This document shows, piece after piece, positions 54,525 through 64,000 of a stretch of 64,000 bases of DNA. The DNA is from Quatrionicoccus australiensis. GTDB taxonomy: Bacteria > Pseudomonadota > Gammaproteobacteria > Burkholderiales > Rhodocyclaceae. The translations under genes and the position numbers were made by a program. The DNA lies in NCBI RefSeq assembly GCF_020510425.1, contig NZ_JAHBAH010000001.1, positions 3,329,001 through 3,393,000 on the forward strand, given 5' to 3'. How positions within the stretch are numbered: position 1 is the stretch's first letter; each line of letters starts with the position of its first letter. Below the pieces are notes generated by a model, which saw nothing but the letters and a program-made list of their open reading frames with translations, ran no database searches and was not told where the DNA came from.

Positions 54525-55445
54525 ATGCGCGTCTTTCGCGGTCACTCGCGTCCCGTTCCTTCTCCCGTTGTGCTCGCCATCGGCAATTTCGATGGCGTCC
54601 ATCTCGGCCATGCCGCGCTTGTGCAACAACTGGCGGCCGCCGCCGCACGCCTGCAACTGGCGCCGACGGTGCTGACTTTCGAGCCGCATCCGCGCGAGTT
54701 TTTCGCGCCCGATTCGGCCCCGGCCCGCCTCACCACCTTGCGCGAAAAGCTCGAGCTGCTCGCCGACTGCGGCGCCAGCCAGGCGATGATCTGCCCGTTC
54801 AATGCCGCCTTTGCGGCATTGTCGGCGGATGAATTCATCGAGCAGGTGCTGGTGCGCGGCCTGCAGGTCAAGCACCTGATCATTGGCGACGACTTCCGTT
54901 TCGGACGTGGCCGCACTGGCGATTTCGCCCTGCTCAAGACGGCAGGTAAGCGTTTCGGCTTTACCGTCGAAGCCATGCAGAGCGTCACGGTCGACGGCGA
55001 AAGAGTCTCCAGTTCCGGCGTCCGGCGTGCCCTGGCGGCCGGCGACATGAAGCATGCGGCAGCCCTGCTCGGGCGCCCCTACATGATCGACGGCAGCGTC
55101 CGGCATGGCGACAAGATCGGGCGCCAGCTCGGTTTTGCCACGGCCAATATCCGCATTCGCCACAATCCGCTGCCGATGACCGGCGTTTTCGCCGTCGAGG
55201 TCGGCGGTCTGGGCGAAGAGCTGCTGCCTGGCGTCGCCAATCTCGGCATCCGGCCGACGCTCGGTGGTACGCGGCCGCTGCTCGAAGTGCACCTGTTCGA
55301 TTTCGACCGCGACATCTACGGCACCCACCTTTCCGTTCGTTTCGTGCATAAGCTGCGCAACGAGCAACGCTTTCCCAATTTTGATGCCCTCAAGGCGCAG
55401 ATCGCGGCAGATGCCGCGGCCGCCCGGGCCTTCTTCAAGCTGTGA
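54525..55445 (+). CDS. ribF: Bifunctional riboflavin kinase / FAD synthetase
   Basis: 306 residues. The N-terminal adenylyltransferase half has IGNFDGVHLGH (about 22-32, HxGH type) and the C-terminal half the riboflavin kinase core GRPYMIDGSVRHGDKIGRQLG and FATANI. It makes FMN and FAD. The ATG at 54525 begins the ribF-ileS-lspA-slpA-ispH operon. ribF beside ileS is common in proteobacteria. Confidence 0.97.
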   Translation: MRVFRGHSRPVPSPVVLAIGNFDGVHLGHAALVQQLAAAAARLQLAPTVLTFEPHPREFFAPDSAPARLTTLREKLELLADCGASQAMICPFNAAFAALSADEFIEQVLVRGLQVKHLIIGDDFRFGRGRTGDFALLKTAGKRFGFTVEAMQSVTVDGERVSSSGVRRALAAGDMKHAAALLGRPYMIDGSVRHGDKIGRQLGFATANIRIRHNPLPMTGVFAVEVGGLGEELLPGVANLGIRPTLGGTRPLLEVHLFDFDRDIYGTHLSVRFVHKLRNEQRFPNFDALKAQIAADAAAARAFFKL

Positions 55446-55454
55446 GCACGCAAA

Positions 55455-58253
55455 ATGGCTGATTATAAAGACACCCTGAACCTGCCGGATACGGCTTTCC
55501 CGATGCGCGGCGACCTGCCCAAGCGCGAACCGCAATGGGTCGCCCTGTGGCAGGAAAAGAAGCTCTACCAGCGCATCCGCGAAATCTGCGCCGGCCGGCC
55601 GCGCTTCGTGCTGCACGACGGCCCGCCCTACGCCAACGGTGACATCCACATTGGCCACGCGGTCAACAAGATCCTGAAGGACATTATCGTCCGCTCGAAG
55701 ACGCTGTCCGGTTTCGATGCGCCCTACGTGCCGGGCTGGGACTGCCATGGCCTGCCGATCGAGCACCAGATCGAGAAGCTGCACGGCAAGGCGATTCCGG
55801 CCGACAAGGTGCGCGAACTGTCGCGTGCTTACGCTGGCGAACAGGTCGAGCGCCAGAAGAAGGATTTCATCCGTCTCGGCGTGCTTGGCGACTGGGACAA
55901 TCCCTACCTGACCATGAATTTCGCGGCTGAAGCCGGCGAAATCCGCGCGCTGGGCAAGATTCTCGAACGCGGTTACTTGTATCAGGGTCTGAAGCCGGTG
56001 AACTGGTGTCTGGATTGCGGTTCGGCGCTGGCCGAAGCCGAGGTCGAGCACGAGGACAAGACTTCGCCGGCCATCGACGTCGCCTTCGAAGTGCATGAAA
56101 ACCACGCCGCCAAGCTGGCTGCGGCTTTCGGCCTGACGCATCTGCGCAGCCCGGCCTTCGCCGTGATCTGGACGACGACGCCATGGACGCTGCCGGCCAA
56201 CGAAGCGGTCAGCGTGCATCCGGAATTGACTTATGACCTCGTCGAAACGGCGAAGGGCGCCCTGATCCTGGTGCACGAACTGGCCGAGTCGGCACTCAAG
56301 CGCTATGAACTCGAAGGCACGGTGATCGCCTCGACGACCGGCGACAAGCTCGACCAGATCCTGTTGAAGCATCCGTTCCAGCCGCGCGATGTCGCCATCA
56401 TCTGCGGCAAGCATGTCACCACCGAGGCCGGTACCGGTCTGGTGCACACCGCGCCGGCGCACGGCGTGGACGACTACAACGTCGGCCGCCAGTACGGTCT
56501 GCCGGTGAACAACCCGGTCGGCAACGACGGTCGTTTCATTTCGACCGTTCCCGCGCTGTCGACCGGTGAGCTGGCCGGCAAGACGGTCTGGGAAGCCAAT
56601 CCGCTCGTGCTCGCCGAACTGGCCGCCAGCGGTCGACTGCTGCACGAAGAGAAAATCCGCCACAGCTATCCGCATTGCTGGCGCCACAAGACACCGATCA
56701 TCTTCCGCGCCACGACGCAGTGGTTCATCGGCATGGACCGCAAGCAGGACGAGAACGCGCCGAGCCTGCGCTGGATCGCCGAGCGAGCCGTCGATGAAAC
56801 GCAGTTTTTCCCGGCCTGGGGCCGCGCCCGCCTCGAAGGCATGATGAAGACCCGCCCGGACTGGTGCGTGTCGCGCCAGCGCAACTGGGGCGTGCCGATT
56901 CCCTTCTTCCTGCACAAGGAAACCGGCCAGCCGCATCCGCGCACGGCCGAACTGGTCGAGCTGGTTGCCCAGCGCGTCGAAAAGGCCGGCATCGAAGCCT
57001 GGTTCAGCCTGGATGCCGCCGAACTGCTCGGCGCCGAGGCCGAGCAGTACGTCAAGATGAAGGATACGCTGGACGTCTGGTTCGACTCCGGCACGACGCA
57101 CTGGCATGTCCTGCGCGGCACGCATGCCGCCGACCTCGCCTATGTCGCCGATCTTTACCTCGAAGGCTCCGATCAGCATCGCGGCTGGTTCCAGTCCTCG
57201 CTGCTTTCCGGCTGCGCCATCGACGGCCAGGCGCCATACAAGGCGCTGCTGACGCACGGCTTCGTCGTCGACGGGAAGGGCCACAAGATGTCGAAGTCCA
57301 AGGGCAACGTCATCGCGCCGCAGCAGGTTTCCGACAAGATGGGCGCCGAGATTTTGCGCCTGTGGACGGCGTCGACCGATTACTCGGGCGAACTGACCAT
57401 TTCCGATGAAATCCTCAAGCGCGTCGTCGAAGGCTACCGCCGCATCCGCAACACGCTGCGCTTCCTCCTCGCCAATGTCTCCGACTTCGACGCCGCCGCC
57501 GACATGCTGCCGGTCGAAGAATGGCTGGAAATCGACCGCTATGCGCTGGCGTTGACCCGCGAACTGCAGGAAAGCTGCCGCGCCGATTACGACAAGTATG
57601 AATTCCATCGCGTCGTGCAGGCGCTGCAAACCTTCTGCTCCGAAGATCTCGGCGGTTTCTACCTCGATATCCTCAAGGACCGCCTGTACACGACGGCACC
57701 GAAGTCGCAGGCGCGCCGCTCGGCGCAATCCGCGCTGTGGCACATCACCCAGGCCTTCACCCGCCTGCTGGCGCCGATCGCCTCCTTCACGGCGGAAGAA
57801 GTCTGGTCCGTGCTGACCGGCAAGGCCGACGATTCGATCATGTTCCAGCTCTGGCACGACCTGCCGGCCCTGGCCAATGAAGGTGAGCTGCTCGCCAAGT
57901 GGGCCATCGTGCGTGCCGTCCGCGCCGATGTCACCAAGGCCCTGGAAGAACAACGCGAAGCCGGAAAGATCGGCTCGGCGCTGCAGGCGGCGGTCGAAAT
58001 CCGTTGTGCCGGCGAGAAATACGAAGCGCTGGCCGCGCTGGGCGATGATCTGAAATTCGTGCTGATTTGCTCGTCGACCGTACTGGTGCGCGATGAGGCC
58101 GAGCAGGTAGTTGCCTCGCCGCTGGCGCACGCCAAGTGCGAACGCTGCTGGCACGTGCGTGACGATGTCGGTGCCGATCCAGCGCATCCGGGCTTGTGCG
58201 GGCGTTGCGTCAGCAACCTGCATGGCGCCGGCGAGGCACGTCACTGTGCCTAA
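55455..58253 (+). CDS. ileS: Isoleucyl-tRNA synthetase
   Basis: 932 residues. Class I motifs: HIGHA (about 57-61) and KMSKSKGN (about 610). The C-terminal zinc site is complete: [10 protein letters not shown] and CGRCVSN. The ATG at 55455 lies nine bases after ribF. The stop overlaps the lspA GTG by eight bases. Confidence 0.98.
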   Translation: MADYKDTLNLPDTAFPMRGDLPKREPQWVALWQEKKLYQRIREICAGRPRFVLHDGPPYANGDIHIGHAVNKILKDIIVRSKTLSGFDAPYVPGWDCHGLPIEHQIEKLHGKAIPADKVRELSRAYAGEQVERQKKDFIRLGVLGDWDNPYLTMNFAAEAGEIRALGKILERGYLYQGLKPVNWCLDCGSALAEAEVEHEDKTSPAIDVAFEVHENHAAKLAAAFGLTHLRSPAFAVIWTTTPWTLPANEAVSVHPELTYDLVETAKGALILVHELAESALKRYELEGTVIASTTGDKLDQILLKHPFQPRDVAIICGKHVTTEAGTGLVHTAPAHGVDDYNVGRQYGLPVNNPVGNDGRFISTVPALSTGELAGKTVWEANPLVLAELAASGRLLHEEKIRHSYPHCWRHKTPIIFRATTQWFIGMDRKQDENAPSLRWIAERAVDETQFFPAWGRARLEGMMKTRPDWCVSRQRNWGVPIPFFLHKETGQPHPRTAELVELVAQRVEKAGIEAWFSLDAAELLGAEAEQYVKMKDTLDVWFDSGTTHWHVLRGTHAADLAYVADLYLEGSDQHRGWFQSSLLSGCAIDGQAPYKALLTHGFVVDGKGHKMSKSKGNVIAPQQVSDKMGAEILRLWTASTDYSGELTISDEILKRVVEGYRRIRNTLRFLLANVSDFDAAADMLPVEEWLEIDRYALALTRELQESCRADYDKYEFHRVVQALQTFCSEDLGGFYLDILKDRLYTTAPKSQARRSAQSALWHITQAFTRLLAPIASFTAEEVWSVLTGKADDSIMFQLWHDLPALANEGELLAKWAIVRAVRADVTKALEEQREAGKIGSALQAAVEIRCAGEKYEALAALGDDLKFVLICSSTVLVRDEAEQVVASPLAHAKCERCWHVRDDVGADPAHPGLCGRCVSNLHGAGEARHCA

Positions 58254-58731
58254 CAAGGCGGTTCATTGGTACGCCCTGGCCGGGCTGGTCATTGTGCTTG
58301 ACCAGCTCAGCAAGTATTTCGTTCTTGCCCACATCCAGTTTGGTGAAACGATCTATGTCGCGCCATTCTGGAACTGGGTGCTGGCCTTCAACCAGGGCGC
58401 GGCTTTCAGTTTTCTGGCCGATCAGCCGGGCTGGCAGCGCTGGCTGTTCTCGGCCCTGGCCATCGGCGTGTCGGGCTGGATCGCGCTCGAACTGCGCCGC
58501 CACCCGGAACAGAAGACGCTGTCGCTGGCACTCGCCCTGGTCATGGGCGGTGCGCTCGGCAACGTCATCGACCGCGTACGTTTCGGCGCGGTTGTCGATT
58601 TCATTCAATGGCATGTCGCCGGTTATTACTGGCCAGCCTTCAACGTCGCCGATTCGGCCATCACGCTCGGCGCCATTTTGCTGGTTCTGGCGCAGTTGAC
58701 CGCCGGCGGCCACGACAAGGATACAAAATGA
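58246..58731 (+). CDS. lspA: Lipoprotein signal peptidase II
   Basis: 161 residues with four membrane segments. The catalytic aspartates are in [15 protein letters not shown] and FNVADSAIT. It cleaves signal peptides of prolipoproteins after lipidation. I chose the GTG at 58246, in frame and overlapping ileS, since it gives the family N-terminus ([20 protein letters not shown]). Its stop overlaps the slpA start (ATGA). Confidence 0.97.
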   Translation: MPNKAVHWYALAGLVIVLDQLSKYFVLAHIQFGETIYVAPFWNWVLAFNQGAAFSFLADQPGWQRWLFSALAIGVSGWIALELRRHPEQKTLSLALALVMGGALGNVIDRVRFGAVVDFIQWHVAGYYWPAFNVADSAITLGAILLVLAQLTAGGHDKDTK

Positions 58732-59159
58732 GCAGTACCGTCCGTTCCGACAGCTATCTGACCCTGCATTACCGCATTACCACGCTCGACGGCGAGGAAT
58801 TCCTGTCTACCTTCGACATGAGCCCGGCTACCTTGCAGATGGGCAGCGGTCAACTCGCCGAAAACCTCGAAAATGTCCTGATCGGTTTGCCTGCCCAGGA
58901 AAACTTCGTCTTCGAACTGGAGCCGGCACAAGCCTTCGGCATGCACAACGAGCGCCTGGTCGAGCGCATCGCGCGCAGCGGCCTGCCTGCCGAGATGGAA
59001 CTGAAGGAGAATTCCGTCGTCGAATTCACCGCGCCCAACGGCGGTACCTTTGCCGGCTTCCTGCGCGAGCTGGATGCGACGCACGCCCTGTTCGACTTCA
59101 ACCACCCGATGGCCGGAAAAACGATCCGCTTCGAGGTGAAAATCATCGGAATCATGTAA
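58728..59159 (+). CDS. slpA: FKBP-type peptidyl-prolyl isomerase, SlpA type
   Basis: 143 residues. The FKBP core begins YLTLHYRITTLDGEEF and includes MGSGQLAENLENVLIG and FELEPAQAFG; the insert-in-flap after residue 70 is of SlyD/SlpA type. It lacks SlyD's His-rich tail. Its stop is directly before the ispH ATG. Located between lspA and ispH as in E. coli. Confidence 0.95.
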   Translation: MSSTVRSDSYLTLHYRITTLDGEEFLSTFDMSPATLQMGSGQLAENLENVLIGLPAQENFVFELEPAQAFGMHNERLVERIARSGLPAEMELKENSVVEFTAPNGGTFAGFLRELDATHALFDFNHPMAGKTIRFEVKIIGIM

Positions 59160-60089
59160 ATGCAAGTTCTCCTCGCCAATCCCCGCGGCTTCTGTGCCGG
59201 CGTCGAACGTGCCATCGCCATCGTCGAGCGCGCGCTGGAAAAGTTCGGTGCGCCGATCTACGTGCGCCACGAAGTCGTGCATAACAAGTTCGTCTGCGAC
59301 GACCTGCGTGCCAAGGGAGCGGTATTCATTGAGGAGCTGGCCGAAGTGCCGGCCGGCAGCACGGTCATCTTCAGCGCTCATGGCGTCTCGAAGGCGGTCC
59401 GCGCCGAAGCCGAAGAGCGCGGTCTAAAGGTGTTCGATGCGACCTGTCCGCTGGTCACCAAGGTGCATGTCGAAGTCGGCAAGATGCGCAACCAGACGCG
59501 CGAAGTGGTGATGATCGGCCACAAGGGCCACCCCGAAGTCGAAGGCACCATGGGGCAAAGCCCGCAAGGCATGTACCTGGTTGAGACGGCCGAGGAAGTC
59601 GCCACACTGAACGTAAGTCATCCCGGGCAGCTTTCTTTCGTCACCCAGACCACGCTGTCGGTCGACGATGCGTCGGTGGTCATTTCTGCCCTGCGTGCCC
59701 GCTTTCCGGAAATCCAGGGGCCGAAGAAGGACGATATCTGCTACGCCACGCAAAACCGCCAGGATGCCGTCAAGGCGCTGGCCGAACAGTGTGATCTGGT
59801 GATCGTCGTCGGCAGCCCGAATAGCTCCAACTCGCGCCGCCTCAAGGAAGTGGCCGTGGCGCGCGGGATCGATGGCTACCTGGTCGATGGGCCGGATGAA
59901 GTCGATCCGGTCTGGCTGGTCGGCAAGAAAAATGTCGGCATCACCGCCGGCGCCTCGGCCCCCGAAATCCTGGTCAGCCGCGTGGTTGACCGTATCCGCT
60001 CGCTCTCCGGCGCGACGGTCGCGCAACTGGCTGGCGTGGAGGAGGGCGTTTCGTTCGCGCTGCCGAAGGAACTGGCTTCAGGTGCATGA
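59160..60089 (+). CDS. ispH: 4-hydroxy-3-methylbut-2-enyl diphosphate reductase
   Basis: 309 residues. Last enzyme of the MEP pathway, a [4Fe-4S] protein giving IPP and DMAPP. Three conserved cysteines are visible in [22 protein letters not shown] and [11 protein letters not shown]; the substrate loop [11 protein letters not shown] follows. Last gene of its operon, with a terminator immediately after. Confidence 0.98.
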   Translation: MQVLLANPRGFCAGVERAIAIVERALEKFGAPIYVRHEVVHNKFVCDDLRAKGAVFIEELAEVPAGSTVIFSAHGVSKAVRAEAEERGLKVFDATCPLVTKVHVEVGKMRNQTREVVMIGHKGHPEVEGTMGQSPQGMYLVETAEEVATLNVSHPGQLSFVTQTTLSVDDASVVISALRARFPEIQGPKKDDICYATQNRQDAVKALAEQCDLVIVVGSPNSSNSRRLKEVAVARGIDGYLVDGPDEVDPVWLVGKKNVGITAGASAPEILVSRVVDRIRSLSGATVAQLAGVEEGVSFALPKELASGA

Positions 60090-60120
60090 AAAAGGGAGGC
60101 CGAATCGCCTCCCTTTTTTA
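60089..60120. terminator. Bidirectional rho-independent terminator
   Basis: GGGAGGC (60095-60101) pairs with GCCTCCC (60108-60114), with A residues before and six T after, between convergent ispH and pilE. Confidence 0.93.
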
Positions 60121-60137
60121 CACATGATTGTGCTGGT

Positions 60138-60527
60138 TTAACGCCAGCAATCGCCCACGTCAGCGGTTTTTGTTCCCGTCTGATTGACCGATAAAACGCC
60201 GCAGCGGTCATCCGCCTGGGCGCCGGTCGGGGTTGCCGACAAGGTGAAGGTGGTCGCCGTCAGGTTAGCGGGGGCGCCGATAACATAGAACTGCGCGACC
60301 GTTCCATCGCAGCCTGGAATTCCCGCTGCTCCGGCATAGGTCATATTGCCCGCATACCAGCGCTCCATGAAGTGGCTGCGCTCCATCAGGCAGCCCATGG
60401 CTGCTGTTCGGCGCGCACTGCGTACATGCTCCTGATAGTTCGGCAGGGCGATTGCAACCAAGATGCCGATGATCGCCACAACGATCATCAGTTCAATCAG
60501 GGTAAAGCCGGTTTGCATTTTTTTCAT
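60138..60527 (-). CDS. pilE: Type IV minor pilin PilE
   Basis: 129 residues. Class III signal with cleavage before the phenylalanine: [21 protein letters not shown], here [11 protein letters not shown] at 6-16, with Glu at mature position 5. The globular domain has two cysteine pairs suited to disulfide loops (near residues 40, 69, 108 and 127). PilE-type minor pilins prime pilus assembly. Two bases downstream of pilY1 and likely in the same operon. Confidence 0.93.
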   Translation of the reverse strand: MKKMQTGFTLIELMIVVAIIGILVAIALPNYQEHVRSARRTAAMGCLMERSHFMERWYAGNMTYAGAAGIPGCDGTVAQFYVIGAPANLTATTFTLSATPTGAQADDRCGVLSVNQTGTKTADVGDCWR

Positions 60528-60529
60528 TG

Positions 60530-63500
60530 CTATTTCCTGTTAATTTCACGCCAGTAGATGCGGCCACCTTTATCGTCAGGGATGAAGCCATTCCCACCAA
60601 GACCAGAATTAGAAGTGCCAGTGCCAGTACCAGAACTGTTCCCTGTTCCGCTAACTACAATTTGGCCGGTACTCGAGTCACCGACGAAGAGCGAAGCCTG
60701 GCTTGGCATCCCTACACCAAAGTCGAGGGAGCCCACAGTACTCGCACCCGGGCTGGTTGTGAAGGTGAAGATCGAGGCTTTCAGGCTGCCACCGGTAAAG
60801 GCGTTGATGGCGTTGATATAGCCCGTGCCGCCCGGCTGGCATGGATCGTCAGCTTTTGGGATGATGGAACTGCCCAGCAGAGTTGGCTCGGTCAGGCGGT
60901 AAAGTGCCGACGCGGTCACCATTCTCTCTCCGATCTTCGTTGTTCCATCTGCGTTGATCCAGTCGAGATACCAGCCGCTTTTTCCTGTCATGTCTCCCGC
61001 TGTGGCACTCTTGAAGGAGCGTGCCGGCTTGCCATCGGCGGTAAATTCGGCGGCCAGGCCTCGTGCTGTTAGCGAGGACCGTCCGGAAATGGCGCTGCCA
61101 TTATCAATCAGGCCATACCAGGTTTGTACTGATTTGTCATCCGGGTCGGTCTTGCGGAAATAGGCGCCGGTACCAAAGAAGATGTAGCGCTTGCCGGCAT
61201 TGGGGTCACTTGTCAGGTAATTGACGCTGGAGGTGATTTCGGAGGTGATGGGCTGGGCAAGATTGTTGGAGTCCTTGGCGGTGAAGAAAACAGAGCCCTT
61301 CCAGTTTGTTGCTGTGCTGCTGGATACATCAAACTTCCAGACGTTGCCTTTCAGGTCGCCTGCATAGATGTAGTCGATATAACCATCGCCATTGTTGTCG
61401 ACGACCCCTGGTGTGGCCAGGCCGTTATCACTTCCTATGTTGGTGTCAATTTTCTTTGCAACCCCCGTCTCCAGATTGATGATGTACAGGACGGCGGTAC
61501 CGTTCGCGCTGTTGTAACCATTGCCGAGGATGACCACGTCCGATCCATCATTCATCCTCGCGTACACCGGCTTTCCGAGCATGTAGCCAAGACTTTTGTC
61601 TGTGCTATCAACATACTCCCAGGCAATATTTGCTGCGCCAAAAGAGGCTGGTGTGGTGATGTCGAGTGCGTACAGGCCTTTGGCGCCACGTCCCAGCGTG
61701 CCAACCAGATAGGACTTGCTCAGGCCGGTATCGGACTGATCGGCTATTTCCATGTCACCGTCGACATAGAACTGGTGGACGTAGGTTGAGTCGCTTAATG
61801 ACTTCATTTTTGCGAGCATTGGACTCGGAATGTAGGCGAATCGCTCGACGCCGGTTTCTGCATTGAAGGCATGCAACATGCCGTCATTGGCGCCGACGTA
61901 AACAGTCTTTGTCGACTTCTGGTAGACCGGCGACGAGTTGACAACGTCGCCAAGCAATGTCTTCCGTTTGCGTAGCGTGCCGCCGTTGCTTGTTTCCTGG
62001 CTCCGGTCGCCACGCAGATAATCGACGATAGCCTGGCTGGTCAGGGCGGTCAGGTCAGTGGCGCCCAAGTTGCTCCACAGGAATTCCTTCTTGTTGCCGC
62101 CGGTGATCGTGAATATCTTTCTGCTGCCATAGGCGGGAATCAGGCTTGATGCTTCCCACACCGGAGTGCTCGTTACGCCGCTCGCCGTAATCTGATAAGC
62201 CGCCAGTTCCCCGCCCCAGTCAGCCGTGTTGAAACTGCCGCTGAATACCAGTGATGAGGTAGTCAGACGGGTGCTGTTGGCGCTGACCGATCCAGATGAG
62301 CTTTTCCGGTCGGCGATGTCGTTGAGCATGGCGGTCAGGGCGGCAGCAAATTCCTGCGGGTCTTTGGCGCTAAAAAAAGCGCCGCGGCTGTTCACGGAGG
62401 CGTGCAGCAGGTCATCAAGTTTTCCTGGGTTGCTGCCAAATGGTGTGGGCCATGTAATGGTTGGTGAGGTTTTTCCAATGGCACTGAAAGCTGTGTCGGG
62501 GTCGACTGTCCCGTTTACACCAAGGCCAACCCCGAAGGTGACCATATGTTGCCAGAATGCAGGATCGCGCGTACTGGTTGGTACCGCATTCGTCAGATTG
62601 GTGTTCAGATCCCGTTTCCAGTAATAAGCGGCTACGTCTGCCAGCGTGTTGTCTCGGCCATCGGTGAACGGAGAGACGGCAGTGAATTTTAGGCTTTGGC
62701 TATTGGGGCCGGTGATGGTTGTGCCATCGGTGCTGTCGTTATCATTTTTGGCGGCGCTGGTGGTTGCTTCATACGCTGTGCTCCCTTCCGACCAGTAACC
62801 ATCGGTCATCAGGATGCTGTAGCTCTGCCGGCAGGCGTAGAGTGTGCCCCCCGTTGTGCCCGGTGTGCTGCTCCACGGCCCTTTGTCGTCTGTGCGGCTG
62901 TAATACTGACCGGCTGCATCGAGTGCCTTGCGTAACGGTGTGCCTGCCGCAGGAATGGTGTGACCATAAAGGTCAGAGAAGAAGTTGCTGCGATCTGTAC
63001 CGCTAAATTGGCGTACGCCACTGATGAGCGTGGTGGTTGATACGCCATCGATGCTTGAACTGCCTTCGTTAATAGCGGCGAACCCGACCCGTAGGCCGGT
63101 TCCCTGGGCCGAGAATGCCCGGCCGATGCCGGCGCGTGCCGTCAGGACGCGTGAGCGATAGTAGGTGTACCAGTTGGCAAAATTCTGAATTTCCTGGGCG
63201 TAAGTGCATACTCCGGCGGTGCAGTCAGTCCGTGCGGTACGTCCATCGCCGTTATAAGTGGGCGTTGTGGAACGGATTTCGCGTTTTGCATACTTCGACA
63301 GAGTCCATTTTTCACTGCTGGTGCCTGTAAACCAAAAATAAGTAGCTGTCCAAAAACTCGAACTCGGTAATGTTGTTGTCGGGGAGCAATTGTTGTCGCT
63401 TGCGGAGGTGCAGGTATTCCAGTACACGCCGTTGTAATTGACCATGTTGGTGGTCAGGTTACGACAGTACGCAGTGGTGGTTCCTGATCGCATAGGGTTG

Positions 63501-63934
63501 TGCAGAGCACAGGTGGGCGAGGCGGGAGGGTAAAGGCTGCCATCCTGATTGGCCCAGGGGGTGTAAGTTATCGCCGGGTTGTAGTAAATCGTATTGACTT
63601 GTGGGGAGCGTGTCAGGGCTGCAAATATCTTGGTGCTGTCTACTGTTGCGACTTCGTTGTTGTAGTCCGTGCTGCCGTAGACGTTATTGGCTCGGGGAAA
63701 TACATAATAGGTGGCCCCCAGTGTGTAATCGTCAGGCATGATCTCAAATTGCATTGATCCCGAATCGTCGAGAATCATCATGACGTTCGGGTCGGTTGAG
63801 ACGTTCGCCTGCAAGGGTACCGTTGGAATGTCTGCGGCATACGAGAAAGGCGAGGAGCCAAGGCATAGGGCGATGGCTGCCGTTCGGGCAACGAGCCGCT
63901 GAACGAACTGGCTGGAATTGTTTTGGATTTTCAT
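60530..63934 (-). CDS. pilY1: PilY1-type type IV pilus tip adhesin
   Basis: 1134 residues. A signal peptide (about 1-34) is followed by a von Willebrand-like domain whose MIDAS begins DDSGSM (56-61). The C-terminal PilY1 beta-propeller (about 570-1120) has a calcium-binding loop [15 protein letters not shown] near 850. PilY1 caps pili, controls extension and retraction, and in Pseudomonas signals surface contact upstream of c-di-GMP. The G+C is visibly lower than in neighbours. The gene is followed by pilE. Confidence 0.95.
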   Translation of the reverse strand: MKIQNNSSQFVQRLVARTAAIALCLGSSPFSYAADIPTVPLQANVSTDPNVMMILDDSGSMQFEIMPDDYTLGATYYVFPRANNVYGSTDYNNEVATVDSTKIFAALTRSPQVNTIYYNPAITYTPWANQDGSLYPPASPTCALHNPMRSGTTTAYCRNLTTNMVNYNGVYWNTCTSASDNNCSPTTTLPSSSFWTATYFWFTGTSSEKWTLSKYAKREIRSTTPTYNGDGRTARTDCTAGVCTYAQEIQNFANWYTYYRSRVLTARAGIGRAFSAQGTGLRVGFAAINEGSSSIDGVSTTTLISGVRQFSGTDRSNFFSDLYGHTIPAAGTPLRKALDAAGQYYSRTDDKGPWSSTPGTTGGTLYACRQSYSILMTDGYWSEGSTAYEATTSAAKNDNDSTDGTTITGPNSQSLKFTAVSPFTDGRDNTLADVAAYYWKRDLNTNLTNAVPTSTRDPAFWQHMVTFGVGLGVNGTVDPDTAFSAIGKTSPTITWPTPFGSNPGKLDDLLHASVNSRGAFFSAKDPQEFAAALTAMLNDIADRKSSSGSVSANSTRLTTSSLVFSGSFNTADWGGELAAYQITASGVTSTPVWEASSLIPAYGSRKIFTITGGNKKEFLWSNLGATDLTALTSQAIVDYLRGDRSQETSNGGTLRKRKTLLGDVVNSSPVYQKSTKTVYVGANDGMLHAFNAETGVERFAYIPSPMLAKMKSLSDSTYVHQFYVDGDMEIADQSDTGLSKSYLVGTLGRGAKGLYALDITTPASFGAANIAWEYVDSTDKSLGYMLGKPVYARMNDGSDVVILGNGYNSANGTAVLYIINLETGVAKKIDTNIGSDNGLATPGVVDNNGDGYIDYIYAGDLKGNVWKFDVSSSTATNWKGSVFFTAKDSNNLAQPITSEITSSVNYLTSDPNAGKRYIFFGTGAYFRKTDPDDKSVQTWYGLIDNGSAISGRSSLTARGLAAEFTADGKPARSFKSATAGDMTGKSGWYLDWINADGTTKIGERMVTASALYRLTEPTLLGSSIIPKADDPCQPGGTGYINAINAFTGGSLKASIFTFTTSPGASTVGSLDFGVGMPSQASLFVGDSSTGQIVVSGTGNSSGTGTGTSNSGLGGNGFIPDDKGGRIYWREINRK

Positions 63935-63965
63935 GGAGTACTCCCGGAGCGCTTGATTGTGCGGC

Positions 63966-64000
63966 TCAGTAAGTGGTCATCAGGGTTTGCAGCATGACGT
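63966..64000 (-). CDS. C-terminal end of a probable minor pilin (PilX-like)
   Basis: Only the last about 11 codons are in the window, ending VMLQTLMTTY before a TGA at 63968-63966. Position before pilY1 suggests pilX, but the visible residues are too few to prove it. Confidence 0.4.
   Translation of the reverse strand, partial: VMLQTLMTTY

Noticed and set aside
54492-58256. 1254-codon minus-strand frame across ribF and ileS
   Set aside because: Antisense to ribF-ileS; long only because of GC bias.

Overview
The window looks like ordinary chromosome of a GC-rich betaproteobacterium. The order Rhodocyclales (a Dechloromonas/Azonexus-like lineage) is my best guess. That rests on recognised protein families and typical betaproteobacterial gene blocks: pepA-holC-valS; sigma factor-DUF3619-DUF3106-RDD; ilvBHC-pssA-leuA; rpsP-rimM-trmD-rplS; xseB-ispA-dxs; ribF-ileS-lspA-slpA-ispH; pilX-pilY1-pilE. 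I saw no tRNA, rRNA, insertion sequence, prophage or CRISPR array. Genes are densely packed, with many 1-8 base start/stop overlaps and hairpin terminators between convergent units.

Layout. 1-2.4 kb: the end of an lrgAB-type pair and a membrane diguanylate cyclase with a CxxCH heme-type motif. 2.7-5.5 kb: a LysR regulator divergent from a short-chain dehydrogenase and an aldo/keto reductase. 5.6-10.4 kb: glyoxylate shunt genes, malate synthase behind a haloacid dehalogenase, a divergent LysR gene, and isocitrate lyase under a palindromic operator candidate. 10.8-14.4 kb: RraA-like protein, ClpA/ClpS and a cold-shock protein. 14.4-19.3 kb: an orphan soxYZ pair, moaC, a BepA-type protease, TusA and a fused PabBC. 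19.3-25.2 kb: pepA-holC-DUF-valS-membrane protein. 25.3-29.3 kb: lptFG and an ECF sigma factor block. 29.4-35.1 kb: branched-chain amino acid and phosphatidylserine synthesis. 35.2-38.5 kb: DUF2069, WrbA, YihY and a PilZ-type protein. 38.6-40.6 kb: ribosomal/tRNA-modification operon. 40.7-44.5 kb: folE2 and isoprenoid precursor genes. 44.6-47.9 kb: Rieske oxygenase, EamA exporter, STAS-like protein, mercaptopyruvate sulfurtransferase. 48-54.4 kb: DUF945, queG, tsaE, cell-wall amidase, an unusual primase-like hypothetical protein and a second diguanylate cyclase. 54.5-60.1 kb: riboflavin, isoleucyl-tRNA, lipoprotein and isoprenoid genes. 60.1-64 kb: type IV pilus minor pilin and PilY1.

How the genes connect. 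Haloacid dehalogenase plus malate synthase could channel a two-carbon halogenated acid through glycolate and glyoxylate into malate, with isocitrate lyase nearby for acetate growth. Dxs, IspA and IspH, on separate operons, form part of one isoprenoid route. Two GGEEF cyclases, a PilZ-motif protein and pilus genes suggest c-di-GMP control of surface behaviour.

I did not find a clear new multi-gene system. The most unusual items are a degenerate primase-like protein (52.4 kb), the heme/cysteine-rich cyclase (0.6 kb), a 21-base divergent gap between wrbA and yihY compatible with leaderless transcripts, an SD-sequestering hairpin before lrgA, two genes that appear to lack standard start codons, and a recurrent promoter -10 to start-codon spacing.
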